From: Acidobacteriota bacterium
GTDB taxonomy: Bacteria; Acidobacteriota; Blastocatellia; Pyrinomonadales; Pyrinomonadaceae
Direction: 5' to 3'
Length of the DNA stretch: 64,000 nt
Assembly: GCA_019639175.1 (NCBI GenBank)
Contig: JAHBSK010000001.1
Span: 434,001 to 498,000 of the forward strand
Notes under the pieces: generated by a model
Databases searched by the model: none
Told to the model about the DNA's origin: nothing
What the model saw: the letters and a program-made list of their open reading frames with translations, nothing else
Shown here: positions 50,187 through 58,758 of the stretch, piece after piece
Layout of the letters: each line of letters starts with the position of its first letter
Position numbering within the stretch: position 1 is the first letter of the stretch
Made by a program: the position numbers and the translations under genes

Positions 50187-50795
50187 ATGAAATACATCAT
50201 AAGAAATACAGCAATTTTAACGGTTTTGACCTTTGGGATCGGTGGACTTTCGGCGTGTTCTTTTCAGGTGGCTAACAACGGGCAGGGAAATGCTGCTGCT
50301 CCTTCCGAATCGCCAAAGGCTCATCGGTCATCAAAGAATTCCGCAAACTATCCGCCGCTTGCCGAGGGCATCTCTCAGGCGGACATGGAACATCTGGATG
50401 GCAGCAAATCAAAGGTCGCGGACAGAAAGGGAAAAGTGCTTTTGCTGAACATGTGGGCGACTTGGTGCGGCCCCTGCCGTGCCGAGATGCCACACCTGAT
50501 AAAGATGCAGGATAAATATCGCGATCAGGATTTTGAGATAATCGGGCTGAACACCGATGATGGCGACACAAAGGAAATGATCGAGGAATTTGCCGCCGAG
50601 ATGAAGCTGAACTATACGCTCGTCTGGGCAAACACGGCAATGCAAGAAGCTCTTTTGAAAACAAGCAAATTTGACGGCATACCGCAGAGTTTTGTCGTTG
50701 ACCGTGACGGCCATCTGCGCGGCGTTTTTCGCGGGGCCGACCCACGCGAACTCAAAAAACTTGAGGAAGCTGTAGATCAGGTTATTGTCGAATAG
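50187..50795 (+). CDS. TlpA-like thioredoxin lipoprotein
   Basis: 202 residues. A lipoprotein signal (LTVLTFGIGGLSACSF; the lipobox is LSAC) anchors a thioredoxin-fold domain to the membrane. The active site is NMWATWCGPCRAEMPHL (CGPC), typical of TlpA/ResA reductases that act on exported proteins or cytochromes. The linker is Ser/Asn/Pro-rich. It starts 6 bases after the FHA-ABC gene, so the three genes from the kinase on may be one unit. Confidence 0.9.
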   Translation: MKYIIRNTAILTVLTFGIGGLSACSFQVANNGQGNAAAPSESPKAHRSSKNSANYPPLAEGISQADMEHLDGSKSKVADRKGKVLLLNMWATWCGPCRAEMPHLIKMQDKYRDQDFEIIGLNTDDGDTKEMIEEFAAEMKLNYTLVWANTAMQEALLKTSKFDGIPQSFVVDRDGHLRGVFRGADPRELKKLEEAVDQVIVE

Positions 50796-50818
50796 CGCGA
50801 TTAGACATATCTGGGAAC

Positions 50819-50860
50819 AAATGCGGGGATCATAAACACGATTTCCGCATTTATTTTTTT
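50819..50860 (+). terminator. Terminator between tlpA-like gene and NFACT gene
   Basis: Perfect 8-bp stem (AAATGCGG / CCGCATTT) with an 18-base loop, followed by ATTTTTTT. The U-run overlaps the stop codon of the convergent NFACT gene. Confidence 0.8.
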
Positions 50861-52305
50861 GTGACCGTATCGGGGAAAACAGGCTCAACAAAAAGCGTTT
50901 TGAAACTTGAAAGGCTGACGAGACCCGGTGCGGAGCCTTTTGGTTTGTTTACGAATTTCTTCTGGGTGTAATGCACTGCCGCTTTTGTCTGTTTGCTGCC
51001 TTTGCTGTAAAAGGCGGCGAGTTGGGCGGCCTCGTTCAATGTCCTTTGCGGTATCTCTTTTCTGTTCGGATTTCTGATAACGACGTGCGAACCGGGATAA
51101 TCCGCCGCGTGCATCCATGTGTCCAATGACTTTGCGATGCGGAATGTGAGTTTGTCATTGTCCGACGCCTTTTTGCCGACAAGTATCTCGAATCCGTCAG
51201 ATGAGATAAAACTTCTTGCGTGAGGATCGGCAGGGATCTCTTTCTTTGAGCGTTTGGGCAGCGGTTCGTGTCTCACGTCCGCAAATTCCCTGAGCCTTGT
51301 CTCATCACGCTGTGCGATGGCCTGTTCAAGTTCGGCTATTCGTTCTTCAAGCCTAGCGATCTTTTGACTGACAATGTCCGCCCTTCCTTCTATGGAACGC
51401 ATTCCGTTCCTCGCCTTTGTGTATAGTTTGAAATATCGCTCGGCCGCTTCCGTGACGGTTTCCTTTTCTTTTGCCGGGATCGTTATCACCGGCACCTCGG
51501 CGTCAAAAAGGTCCGCAACCTCAAAGCCTGTTTCGGTTCTTTTATTATTTGCGGCACTTGCCAACAGCAGGTCGCCAAACCGTTTCCATCTGTCGGGTTC
51601 GCCGAGGTTCTCCCGGTCGGCGTTCAGGTTCGCAAGCAGTTTTCGTTCTTTTGCCGTCTCTCGTTTTAAACGAGTTCGGGCCGCAGCGGCCAGTGCGGAA
51701 AACGCACGTTCCTTTGTCTCTTCTTTATACTTTTCGTCCAGAAAAGACGATACCGGAAATTGATTGCCGTTGGCGGGAATGGCGGTCTCATTACCGAGAT
51801 GTGTTTCGACTTCGTTTTCGGCGGATGACCGCGTCGGCACGGCATAAACATCGCCCGTTCGCTGTCCCTCATACTCCGAACCGCGAGCCGCCGATAATAT
51901 CACGCCGCCTGCGTCACAAAGGAAAAGATTTGCCGAACGTCCGGTCAACTGAACGATCAGCGATGCCTTGCCGATGTTGTTTTTCGGCATGGTTTCGATC
52001 AGAACGACGCGCTCGTTCGTCATCGCCGAAAGGCCCGTTATTTCCGCTCCGGTCAGCAGGTCTTTTACGGCAAGCTGAAACGGATCGGGCGGCTTTGACA
52101 TTTTCTCTAATTCACGAAAACGCTGTCGTGAAAGAAAAATCGCGGGCCTTGCCGGTTCGATCGAGACAAAAAGATAGGTCGGCGATGACGGCAGGAGGTC
52201 GAAAACATACTCGAACCGCGAAAGCCGAAAAACGCGGCCAAGTGTCTTGCCGGCCAGTTCCGCTGCAAGTTCCGGGATGACGGCCTCGATCAGTTTCAGG
52301 TTCAT
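50851..52305 (-). CDS. NFACT family protein (RqcH/FbpA type)
   Basis: 484 residues. The N-terminal NFACT-N domain (LKLIEAVIPELAAELAGKTLGRVF) is followed by a middle coiled coil (about 210-340, ending ERIAELEQAIAQRDETRL), and the C-terminal NFACT-R domain (FEILVGKKASDNDKLTF, WMHAADYPGSHVVIRNP). RqcH-type proteins tag stalled nascent chains on 50S subunits with Ala. The N-terminal residues of the family are partly present, but I cannot verify the catalytic set. It is on its own strand, between a terminator and an intergenic repeat. Confidence 0.9.
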   Translation of the reverse strand: MNLKLIEAVIPELAAELAGKTLGRVFRLSRFEYVFDLLPSSPTYLFVSIEPARPAIFLSRQRFRELEKMSKPPDPFQLAVKDLLTGAEITGLSAMTNERVVLIETMPKNNIGKASLIVQLTGRSANLFLCDAGGVILSAARGSEYEGQRTGDVYAVPTRSSAENEVETHLGNETAIPANGNQFPVSSFLDEKYKEETKERAFSALAAAARTRLKRETAKERKLLANLNADRENLGEPDRWKRFGDLLLASAANNKRTETGFEVADLFDAEVPVITIPAKEKETVTEAAERYFKLYTKARNGMRSIEGRADIVSQKIARLEERIAELEQAIAQRDETRLREFADVRHEPLPKRSKKEIPADPHARSFISSDGFEILVGKKASDNDKLTFRIAKSLDTWMHAADYPGSHVVIRNPNRKEIPQRTLNEAAQLAAFYSKGSKQTKAAVHYTQKKFVNKPKGSAPGLVSLSSFKTLFVEPVFPDTVTKK

Positions 52306-52365
52306 CTTTTAACCCAAATAAAGCGTTAGGGAAAGTGATATGGATCTTATTCTTCTTTGCGATCT

Positions 52366-52432
52366 CTTTGCGAACCCGGCGGCTTTGCGTGGAAAAAAAA
52401 CAGTTTCACGCAAAGCCGCAAAGAACGCAAAG
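52366..52432. repeat. Dispersed inverted repeat, copy 2 (TTTGCG...CGCAAAG type)
   Basis: Same layout as 32795-32863: CTTTGCGAAC...GGCTTTGCGTGGAAA on the left, TTTCACGCAAAGCCGCAAAG and AACGCAAAG on the right, with an A-rich centre. It lies in the gap between the start of the NFACT gene and the RDD gene. Confidence 0.8.
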
Positions 52433-52485
52433 AAAGAAAAAAGAAAACTTCTATCGCGTGATCCGGTTTTAATATTGACGAAGCC

Positions 52486-52527
52486 AAAATAAAAAGTCCA
52501 AAGCCGATCTGTGATCCGGCCTTGGAC
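52486..52527 (-). terminator. Rho-independent terminator after the RDD gene
   Basis: Read on the minus strand, GTCCAAGGCCGGATC and GATCGGCTTTGGAC form a strong stem, followed by TTTTTATTTT. It lies 23 bases after the RDD gene stop. Confidence 0.8.
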
Positions 52528-52549
52528 AGCATTTTTTATTCGATGCGGG

Positions 52550-53875
52550 TTATTGATGATCGCGGATGACCAGCGTTCCCGAAACGATGTCGTGAACCGC
52601 ACGCTTTTCGTCATTGAACGGAACGGTTAAAAATCCCGCGCCCAAAAAAGCAAGCGAAAGCAGATAGACGGCGGAATGTACGGCGGACTGATGCACCGTC
52701 GGCGTTGAACTGTCGTCCGCATCTATCAGTTCCAGCGAGAATATCCGCATTCCGAACGAACTGCCCCACAGGCTGATCGACGCCGTGAGGTAGAGAAAAA
52801 GGAAAATACCGAGCAAAGCCGTAAAGGCGAGTACGCCGGAAACTGACAGCCACGTTCCGCCCGAGATGAATGGAGAGACGATGATAAGCGTCCCGATAGC
52901 TCCGATGACAGCATCAAAAAGGCCAGCGGCAAACCTCATTGAGAACGGTGCCAGATCGTCGTATTCCTCGGCGGCTTCATACGCGGCCTCGGCCTGCGGT
53001 TCCGCCGCAACTATCTCAGCTTGCGAGGCCTCGGCCATTTTGATCTCGGCTTCCTGTTGAATGTCGATCTTGTCTATCGTCTCTGCCGGAGCCTCGTCGA
53101 TGACAGGCATTACCGGATCGGGCGCCGTGACCTTTGCTATCGGCGGCAGCTTGTTCGTGTCATACGCACGCTTTTCTATCCGCAGCGACGAGACAAGTTT
53201 CGGTTTTTGTCCTGATACCACGGGAGCGACGGGCGTTATTGCCGGGGCTGCGGCCGAAGATTCCGCACGGCCAACTACATTAAAGGGATAGTTCCTTTGC
53301 GGAGCAGCGGCGGGCTTTGGCCCGTTTTCCGGCAAATATGCCTTGCGCGATTCTTCTATCCTGCGCAGTGCGTTTGCCACCATCGGGTTTTTGGCGGCCT
53401 GTTCGGTATCATTTGCGTCGGCGGACGTGTTTTTTGAAGCCGTGTTCGTTTTTGTCCCGTTCGATCCCGGTTCAACTGAGCGTGTGTCGCTTCCGGCAAG
53501 CGCGAGTTCCCGAACGCCGTCGGTCGAACGCATTCTGACTGAGTTCTGCAACTGTAATCTCCAATCAGGAAGCATGGTATGTTTGGGCTGGAAATCCACC
53601 AGCGTGGGGCTTGTACACTTGGGCGGCAGATCTGATGTGCCTGCCCGTTTGGGAACTGCGGCAACGGCAGCGGCCGAAGCTGCGGATGATGTCGCGACAC
53701 CGGCCGTTTCCTGCTTGATCTCGGGCAGTAAAGCCACGGGAGCCTCTAACGGCCCTGACAAACGGGTTATTGAGGTCTCGGCCTCTTCGCGGACACTATC
53801 GTTGACCATCGCTCCGCATTTTAGGCATATTGAAAGCGTGGGCGCAAGCTCCCGTTTGCAGACAAGGCAGTTCAT
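52550..53875 (-). CDS. RDD-family membrane protein with N-terminal zinc ribbon
   Basis: 441 residues from ATG 53875 (MNCLVCKRELAPTLSICLKCG; two CxxC). A long, low-complexity Ala/Pro/Glu-rich middle (about 60-310) is followed by an RDD domain with four helices (FSMRFAAGLFDAVIGAIGTL... GSSFGMRIFSLELIDADD... RAVHDIVSGTLVI). RDD proteins are membrane proteins of poorly known function, sometimes linked to transport of ions. A zinc-ribbon-plus-RDD layout suggests a sensor, but that is only a guess. Confidence 0.8.
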   Translation of the reverse strand: MNCLVCKRELAPTLSICLKCGAMVNDSVREEAETSITRLSGPLEAPVALLPEIKQETAGVATSSAASAAAVAAVPKRAGTSDLPPKCTSPTLVDFQPKHTMLPDWRLQLQNSVRMRSTDGVRELALAGSDTRSVEPGSNGTKTNTASKNTSADANDTEQAAKNPMVANALRRIEESRKAYLPENGPKPAAAPQRNYPFNVVGRAESSAAAPAITPVAPVVSGQKPKLVSSLRIEKRAYDTNKLPPIAKVTAPDPVMPVIDEAPAETIDKIDIQQEAEIKMAEASQAEIVAAEPQAEAAYEAAEEYDDLAPFSMRFAAGLFDAVIGAIGTLIIVSPFISGGTWLSVSGVLAFTALLGIFLFLYLTASISLWGSSFGMRIFSLELIDADDSSTPTVHQSAVHSAVYLLSLAFLGAGFLTVPFNDEKRAVHDIVSGTLVIRDHQ

Positions 53876-54062
53876 AGACAGCAAATGACGAATTATTTGA
53901 AAGCAATGAGCGCTGATAGCGTTAAATCTCCGAAAGAATATCAGAAATTACTTTAAGTAGTCAACATTAAAGCGCAGAAAAAACACCACTTTTGGCGTTT
54001 TCCACAGCCTGAGGCGCTATCCTGTTGAAAATTAACGTATTTGGGTCGTGAGGTGACAGGCG

Positions 54063-54437
54063 TCACAATGGCCGGCGGCCGGCGAATCCGGCATCGGTCT
54101 CGTGCCACCATTCTATCCGGTCGGGTTCGCCTAATTGCCAGCAGAGCAAAACGACTCGTCCGTCCCGCATTGAGGGGAAATCGATCAATCCTCTTGCATA
54201 ATCTTTCAGATGAACGCCATCATCGGATATTTCAGTGGTCAATTTGCCGATCTCGTAGAGAGCCTTGACGTAACCTGTGCCGCCCGCCATTCCGCCGCCA
54301 AAATCCGAAGCTGACGCCGCCGCCCTTGCCGAATCGCGCAATGATCCGACCTTTTCATATAGCCGACGTATCATCTCCAGCTTCATACGGATGCGCGGGA
54401 GCAGTTTATTTGCCTCATCTACCGTAAAAAGCTTCAT
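54063..54437 (-). CDS. DUF2203 family protein
   Basis: 124 residues. The pattern LFTVDEANKLLPRIRMKLEMI, then YVKALYEIGKLTTEISDDGVHLKDYARGLIDFPSMRDGRVVLLCWQLGEPDRIEWWHETDAGFAGRRPL, is the DUF2203 signature (GxxLKD, D-F, CWxxGE-x-I-x-x-WH). Function unknown. Its start overlaps the end of the NYN-domain gene by four bases. Confidence 0.85.
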   Translation of the reverse strand: MKLFTVDEANKLLPRIRMKLEMIRRLYEKVGSLRDSARAAASASDFGGGMAGGTGYVKALYEIGKLTTEISDDGVHLKDYARGLIDFPSMRDGRVVLLCWQLGEPDRIEWWHETDAGFAGRRPL

Positions 54438-55150
54438 CTTTCGTCGGTGACTCGGATAAACCGGCTGCGAAGGTCGCGTCTCGGATCGTTGTCAAAATCG
54501 TCCGGCCTCGAACCTCCTGCAGCGTCGGCATCGGTTCCGTTCGGTTCGTCTCTCAGCACCTGGGGAACGGGAACATCACCGGCACCGATATAACCGGGAA
54601 CGTCATATTCCTCAATCTGATTGACATCCTTCTTGATAAGTTCGGCAATATCGCCAAGGTCGATGAAAAAATCGGCAACGTCAATAAGCCTCGGTGCCGT
54701 GTTCGAGCGAAAACCGGCGACCTCGACGCGGCAACCCTTGTACGCGACGGCGTTGACCGCATAGACGAAATCCTCGTCGCCGGAAACCAGCACCGCCGTA
54801 TCGTACCGGCCGGCGAGACTGAGCATGTCCACGGCGATCTCGACATCCAGATTTGCCTTTCGCGTGCCGTCATAAAAGGTCTTAAGTTCTTTATGAACAA
54901 CACGAAAGCCGTTGCGGCGCATCCACAGCAAAAAGCCCTGCTGGCGTTCCGCTCCGGCGTCAACACCGGTGTAGAAAAACGCCCTCAGCAATCGGCCGTC
55001 ACCTAAAAGAACCCTCAGGAGCTTGTTGTAATCAATGTCTATCGTATGAAATCTGGCAGCGTGAAAAAGATTATTACCGTCAATGAAAACCGCTACTCTT
55101 CCCCGGTGGCCGAACTTCCACGAGGAGCTTGTGGTTGTATCGAACTGCAT
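54434..55150 (-). CDS. NYN-domain (PIN-like) putative ribonuclease
   Basis: 238 residues. The NYN/PIN fold is seen in VAVFIDGNNLFHAARFHTIDIDYNKLL (20-46), with acidic residues in DVEIAVDMLSLAGRYDTAVLVSGDEDFVYAV. The Asp set (FIDGNN, AVDM, SGDEDF) is the metal site of this nuclease family. The C-terminal third is hydrophilic and probably unstructured. Target RNA unknown. Translational coupling to the DUF2203 gene is likely. Confidence 0.88.
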   Translation of the reverse strand: MQFDTTTSSSWKFGHRGRVAVFIDGNNLFHAARFHTIDIDYNKLLRVLLGDGRLLRAFFYTGVDAGAERQQGFLLWMRRNGFRVVHKELKTFYDGTRKANLDVEIAVDMLSLAGRYDTAVLVSGDEDFVYAVNAVAYKGCRVEVAGFRSNTAPRLIDVADFFIDLGDIAELIKKDVNQIEEYDVPGYIGAGDVPVPQVLRDEPNGTDADAAGGSRPDDFDNDPRRDLRSRFIRVTDER

Positions 55151-55477
55151 TTATTTGCTCCAAAACAGCATAAATTGGGCCATCTTCTGGCAACAGTTCA
55201 GGTGGGTAAAACAGATCGGGATAAAATAGGATCATCAAGATCGGCTCGGGGCCAAAGGCCGAGAAAATAAGGGCCGCTCTGTAATAAATATCTAAATAAT
55301 CAGTGTTAAAAGTTAGTGAAAAATTTTCAAGAACCGTTTCTGTTAAACTGAACCAAAGATAACTCTGCTACCTGTTAGTTTGCAACGTCTGCTTAAATCG
55401 GTCAAGCAAAAGCGTTGCGTAAGTGTTAAAATCAAGTCTTGCGGAGCCTGTCTGGGCAGGTTCCGGCAGCAAAAGAG
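55151..55477. other. Divergent intergenic region without a gene
   Basis: A 327-base gap between the NYN gene and the following plus-strand gene, which face away from each other. It holds a small GC-rich hairpin near 55243-55262 (GGCC AAA GGCC within CTC/GAG) and AT-rich stretches. No gene and no promoter that I can defend. Confidence 0.45.
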
Positions 55478-56485
55478 ATGATCCGGACGGAAAGAGAAGA
55501 CGATATAGAGAAAATGATCGGCGGAATGCCGTTGACGGCGGAAAGCATAGGCTATTCCCGCGAAGAGTTGACGACGTGCGGCAAATGCGGCAAGTCCAAC
55601 CCGCCCAACCGTTTTAACTGCCTCTATTGTTCTGCGGAACTGGCGGTCGCGCCGACCGGCGTGATGGAAAGGATCGTTCTGAGGCCGCTGGAGAATTTTG
55701 AGCGCGGTTTTAACCTGATATTGCGTCCCGGCCCTGATAATACCGGCCTTGCTGAAAAGGCCGCCCGTTTTTTGGGAGCCGATGCTGAGGACATTGAGCG
55801 AATATTTTCCGCCGGAGAACCGCTTCCGGTCGCTCGCGTTGAAAGTGAGACGATAGCCAGCACGGTCAGCGAAGGGCTGGCGGCATTTGGCTGTGAAACG
55901 TGGACGCTCAGCGATGTGGACCTGACGCCTAACGACCCGCCGCGACGCCTGCGGGAGATACATTTTCACCCGGACGAACTGGAACTTATCGCGTTCAATG
56001 CAGGCCGCGTGTCAAAGATACCGTACGATCAGGTGACGACCATCGTACTGGGAATGCTGACCTCGTCAAAGATACAAACGACCGAAAAGAAAAAAAGAGG
56101 CGAACGGCAGTTGGTCGAACAGATCCAGTATTCCGGCGATGAACTTGTTCTGGACATTTACTCGACGGAGCATCCGCTGGGGTTCAGGGTAATGCCGAGC
56201 GGATTCGATTTTTCCACTCTTGGCGGTGAAAGGGAATTGCTGGCGGGCAGAAACATCATAAAACTTGCGGAAAAGCTAAAGGATGCCATTCCCGCCGCAC
56301 GCTATTCTGACAGTTACGGTTCGCTCCGGCACGCTCTGCGCGCGGTGTGGGATTTTGACGACAGAAAGGATTCGCTGGGGTTGAAACGCGTCGGGCTTGG
56401 CAGAATGGACAAGCAAAACCTGACGACGACGGGAAACATAACGCAGTTGAACAAATACTCCAGATTGCAGCGATTTTTGACATGA
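55478..56485 (+). CDS. Zinc-ribbon protein of unknown function
   Basis: 335 residues from ATG 55478 (MIRTEREDDIEKMIGGMPL). A zinc ribbon lies near the N-terminus (TTCGKCGKSNPPNRFNCLYCSAEL). The remainder is alpha/beta with no recognised family. A central pattern AFGCETWTLSDVDLTPNDPPRRLREIHF and a C-terminal part with IPYDQVTTIVLGML are visible. It overlaps the following TrmH-type gene by four bases, so both belong to one unit. A function near RNA modification is possible from context only. Confidence 0.7.
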   Translation: MIRTEREDDIEKMIGGMPLTAESIGYSREELTTCGKCGKSNPPNRFNCLYCSAELAVAPTGVMERIVLRPLENFERGFNLILRPGPDNTGLAEKAARFLGADAEDIERIFSAGEPLPVARVESETIASTVSEGLAAFGCETWTLSDVDLTPNDPPRRLREIHFHPDELELIAFNAGRVSKIPYDQVTTIVLGMLTSSKIQTTEKKKRGERQLVEQIQYSGDELVLDIYSTEHPLGFRVMPSGFDFSTLGGERELLAGRNIIKLAEKLKDAIPAARYSDSYGSLRHALRAVWDFDDRKDSLGLKRVGLGRMDKQNLTTTGNITQLNKYSRLQRFLT

Positions 56486-57327
56486 GCAGAAAGAAGAATT
56501 TTGACCGGCGGGATGTCAGGCGAAAGCCCGAAGAGCGTCCGCGTCGCGGAGAGGACACGCGGGCAAAAGGGACAGCACCTGTCAGGTCGTCGGTTTACGG
56601 CGTGCTGCCGGTTCTTGAGGCACTGAGGGCTAACGCGCGAAAGATCGAGCGGATCATCATTGCCGAAGGCGCGCGTGAGCATCGGCTGGGCGAGATACTT
56701 GACGCGGCCAGATCGAACGGGCTTCGTGTTGACCGCGTGAAAAAAGAGGACATGACGCGTCTGGTTCCTGACGGCGCAAATCATCAGGGCGTCATTGCCC
56801 TGACAGCTTCGGCATCTTACGCAACGCCGGATGAGATATTGGAGCCGATGACGGAAACGCCTTTGCTTCTTTTGCTGGATTCGGTGCAGGATCCGGGCAA
56901 TCTCGGAGCGATCCTCAGAACCGCAGAATGTGCCGGAGCGGACGGCGTTTTTATAACGGAGCGGCGTTCGGCGGGGCTGACCGAGGCCGCGGCAAAGACC
57001 TCAGCAGGTGCGATAGAATACGTAAAGGTCGCCAAGGCAGGCAATCTGAACCGCCTGATCGAGGAACTGAAGGAAAAAAATATTTGGGTCGTCGGCACAT
57101 CAGCCGATGCCAAAATGGATCATACGGAATGGGACTGGACGCGGCCTTCGGCACTGGTTTTGGGCGGCGAGGGAAGCGGGCTGCACAGGCTTGTGGCGGA
57201 AAACTGCGATGTCCTTGTCCGCATACCGATGCACGGAAAGATAGAAAGCCTGAACGTTTCGGTTGCCGCAGGCGTTATACTGTTTGAAGCAAGGCGGCAG
57301 CGCACAGTCAACAGTCTGGAGTCTTAA
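56482..57327 (+). CDS. TrmH-family RNA 2'-O-methyltransferase (RlmB-like)
   Basis: 281 residues. A basic N-terminal part (about 1-30) leads to the substrate-binding domain (SSVYGVLPVLEALRANARKIERIIIAEGA) and the SPOUT catalytic domain with its knot motifs: LLDSVQDPGNLGAILRTAECAGADGVF, LVLGGEGSGLHRLV, and RIPMHGKIESLNVSVAAGVILFE. It is an RlmB/TrmH-type enzyme that methylates a ribose in rRNA or tRNA; the exact target is not decided by sequence alone. Downstream are GACTC-type repeats. Confidence 0.92.
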   Translation: MSRKKNFDRRDVRRKPEERPRRGEDTRAKGTAPVRSSVYGVLPVLEALRANARKIERIIIAEGAREHRLGEILDAARSNGLRVDRVKKEDMTRLVPDGANHQGVIALTASASYATPDEILEPMTETPLLLLLDSVQDPGNLGAILRTAECAGADGVFITERRSAGLTEAAAKTSAGAIEYVKVAKAGNLNRLIEELKEKNIWVVGTSADAKMDHTEWDWTRPSALVLGGEGSGLHRLVAENCDVLVRIPMHGKIESLNVSVAAGVILFEARRQRTVNSLES

Positions 57328-57420
57328 GTCTGGAGTCTCAAGAAAAACAGAGTTCAAGGACGGAAAGCAAGCCAAAGATATAGAAGACTCAAGACTCCAG
57401 GCTCAGAACTCAAGACTCAA
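57325..57420. repeat. GACTC/GAGTC-rich intergenic repeat
   Basis: The gap after the methyltransferase gene holds GTCTGGAGTCTTAAGTCTGG and its complements (ACTCAAGACTCC, CTCAAGACTCAA), forming an imperfect inverted repeat. No gene is visible. Confidence 0.6.
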
Positions 57421-57428
57421 TAGCAATT

Positions 57429-58022
57429 ATGTTTTGTCCAAAATGCGGAACCAAAAATCCTGATGACGGCAAGTATTGCCGGAGTTGCGGTGTGGATATC
57501 GGAAATGTCCCGGCGGCGTTGAAAGGCAGCGGTTCGCTGATGCTTTCAGACATCGAGGACGGGCTTTCATCACTGGATATGGGTTGCGGAACCGGCAGCA
57601 GTTCGACGCGCCGTCGCGATTCAGCCGAGGTCTATGGCGACGGCATCAAATCGGTCATATCGGGTGTCGGCTTCATCGTTGTTGCAATGGCCTTGCTCTT
57701 TACCGGCGTTGCGGGCGGAAAAGTATGGTGGTGGGCAATGCTCTTTCCGGCATTCACGTTTCTGGCAAAAGGCATTTCGGATATGATGAAATCTCGGCGA
57801 ATGGAAGCGAGCCGTACAGCGTTCTTTTCCTCACCTGCTCCGCCGCCGGGCCAGCCGATGAACACAACGGCTTTGCCGCCCAACAGGACAGATTACGTTC
57901 CCGCTGCCGTCGAATCACGATACAAAACCGGCGACCTTGTTCCGCCAAGCGTGACCGACAATACGACCAAACTGCTGGAAATAGATAAAGACGGCGAGAC
58001 GATGACGCTGCCTAAAAATTGA
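57429..58022 (+). CDS. Zinc-ribbon membrane protein
   Basis: 197 residues. The N-terminal zinc ribbon is MFCPKCGTKNPDDGKYCRSCG. Two transmembrane helices follow (VISGVGFIVVAMALLFTGVAGG and VWWWAMLFPAFTFLAKGI, about 76-117). The C-terminal part is Pro/Thr-rich and hydrophilic. Such zinc_ribbon_2 membrane proteins are common and of unknown function. It overlaps the following gene. Confidence 0.8.
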   Translation: MFCPKCGTKNPDDGKYCRSCGVDIGNVPAALKGSGSLMLSDIEDGLSSLDMGCGTGSSSTRRRDSAEVYGDGIKSVISGVGFIVVAMALLFTGVAGGKVWWWAMLFPAFTFLAKGISDMMKSRRMEASRTAFFSSPAPPPGQPMNTTALPPNRTDYVPAAVESRYKTGDLVPPSVTDNTTKLLEIDKDGETMTLPKN

Positions 58023-58024
58023 GT

Positions 58025-58423
58025 ATGAAACTGCTAACGATCTGTGGCCTTTTTTTATTTTCGTCATTTTGTGTGGCGGCACAAGAAAGTAATAAAAAGA
58101 CCGGAACTATATATCCAGGTGATCTGAAAGAGCATCTTCTGGAGGGGGAGTTTTCCGAGGTTCCTGACGATGTGCGTAGGTATCATGCTAGAGGCCAGTT
58201 GGTTTTTAGGATAACAGATGATGAGCAAGGGAACGTGGTCAAAATCAATCACGTCTCAGGATTCAAATCATCTAAGATCCTTTCAGAATATGTTACCGAA
58301 ACGGTGGCTAAGTGGAAATTCAAGCCAAGAATTGTTGACCGTGAACCGAGAGAGTTCTCAACTAATCTTGTAGTATATTTCTGGTATGGATCGTTTCCGA
58401 TCAAACGGCCCGAAAAAGACTGA
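58025..58423 (+). CDS. Secreted TonB C-terminal-like protein
   Basis: 132 residues from ATG 58025. Signal peptide (LLTICGLFLFSSFCVAAQ). The rest, GQLVFRITDDEQGNVVKINHVSGFKSSKILSEYVTETVAKWKFKPR, matches the C-terminal fold of TonB (the GNV, V-x-x-S-G and W-KF-P pattern). There is no N-terminal membrane anchor with a Pro-rich spacer. It may be a periplasmic energy-transducer homologue of unknown partner. Confidence 0.75.
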   Translation: MKLLTICGLFLFSSFCVAAQESNKKTGTIYPGDLKEHLLEGEFSEVPDDVRRYHARGQLVFRITDDEQGNVVKINHVSGFKSSKILSEYVTETVAKWKFKPRIVDREPREFSTNLVVYFWYGSFPIKRPEKD

Positions 58424-58438
58424 TCAATTACCTGACCT

Positions 58439-58645
58439 CTATGAGACGGCAACCGCATATTCAAGAGATGCTTTGATATCATCTGCTTCAAGGTAAGGAT
58501 AATCTGCCAATATCTCTGTTTCTGAAGCACCGCCGGCAAGCATATCGAGGATATCCTTAACACGGATTCTCAGGCCTCTGATACACGGGCGTCCTCCGCA
58601 TTTATCAGGGTCAAAAGTTATTCGCTGTAACAGGTCAGACCTCAT
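58439..58645 (-). CDS. DUF433 protein (orphan antitoxin-like)
   Basis: 68 residues from ATG 58645 (MRSDLLQRITFDPDKCGGRPCIRG). The DUF433 signature is CGGRPCIRGLRIRVKDILDMLAGGASETEILADYPYLEADDIKASLEYA. DUF433 proteins are often antitoxins paired with a PIN-like toxin of the DUF5615 type. No toxin gene is next to it. Its 3' end is 15 bases from the convergent TonB-like gene. An ATG at 58654 is in frame too. Confidence 0.85.
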   Translation of the reverse strand: MRSDLLQRITFDPDKCGGRPCIRGLRIRVKDILDMLAGGASETEILADYPYLEADDIKASLEYAVAVS

Positions 58646-58758
58646 AACACGCATTTTAACACATAATTTTGGCGGCATGATCGAAAAGCCGGAGGTTCCG
58701 AAAGCCAAACCGGCCCAACTTTGCCCGGCCACAATTACCGAAAGTAAAAAGAGACTTC

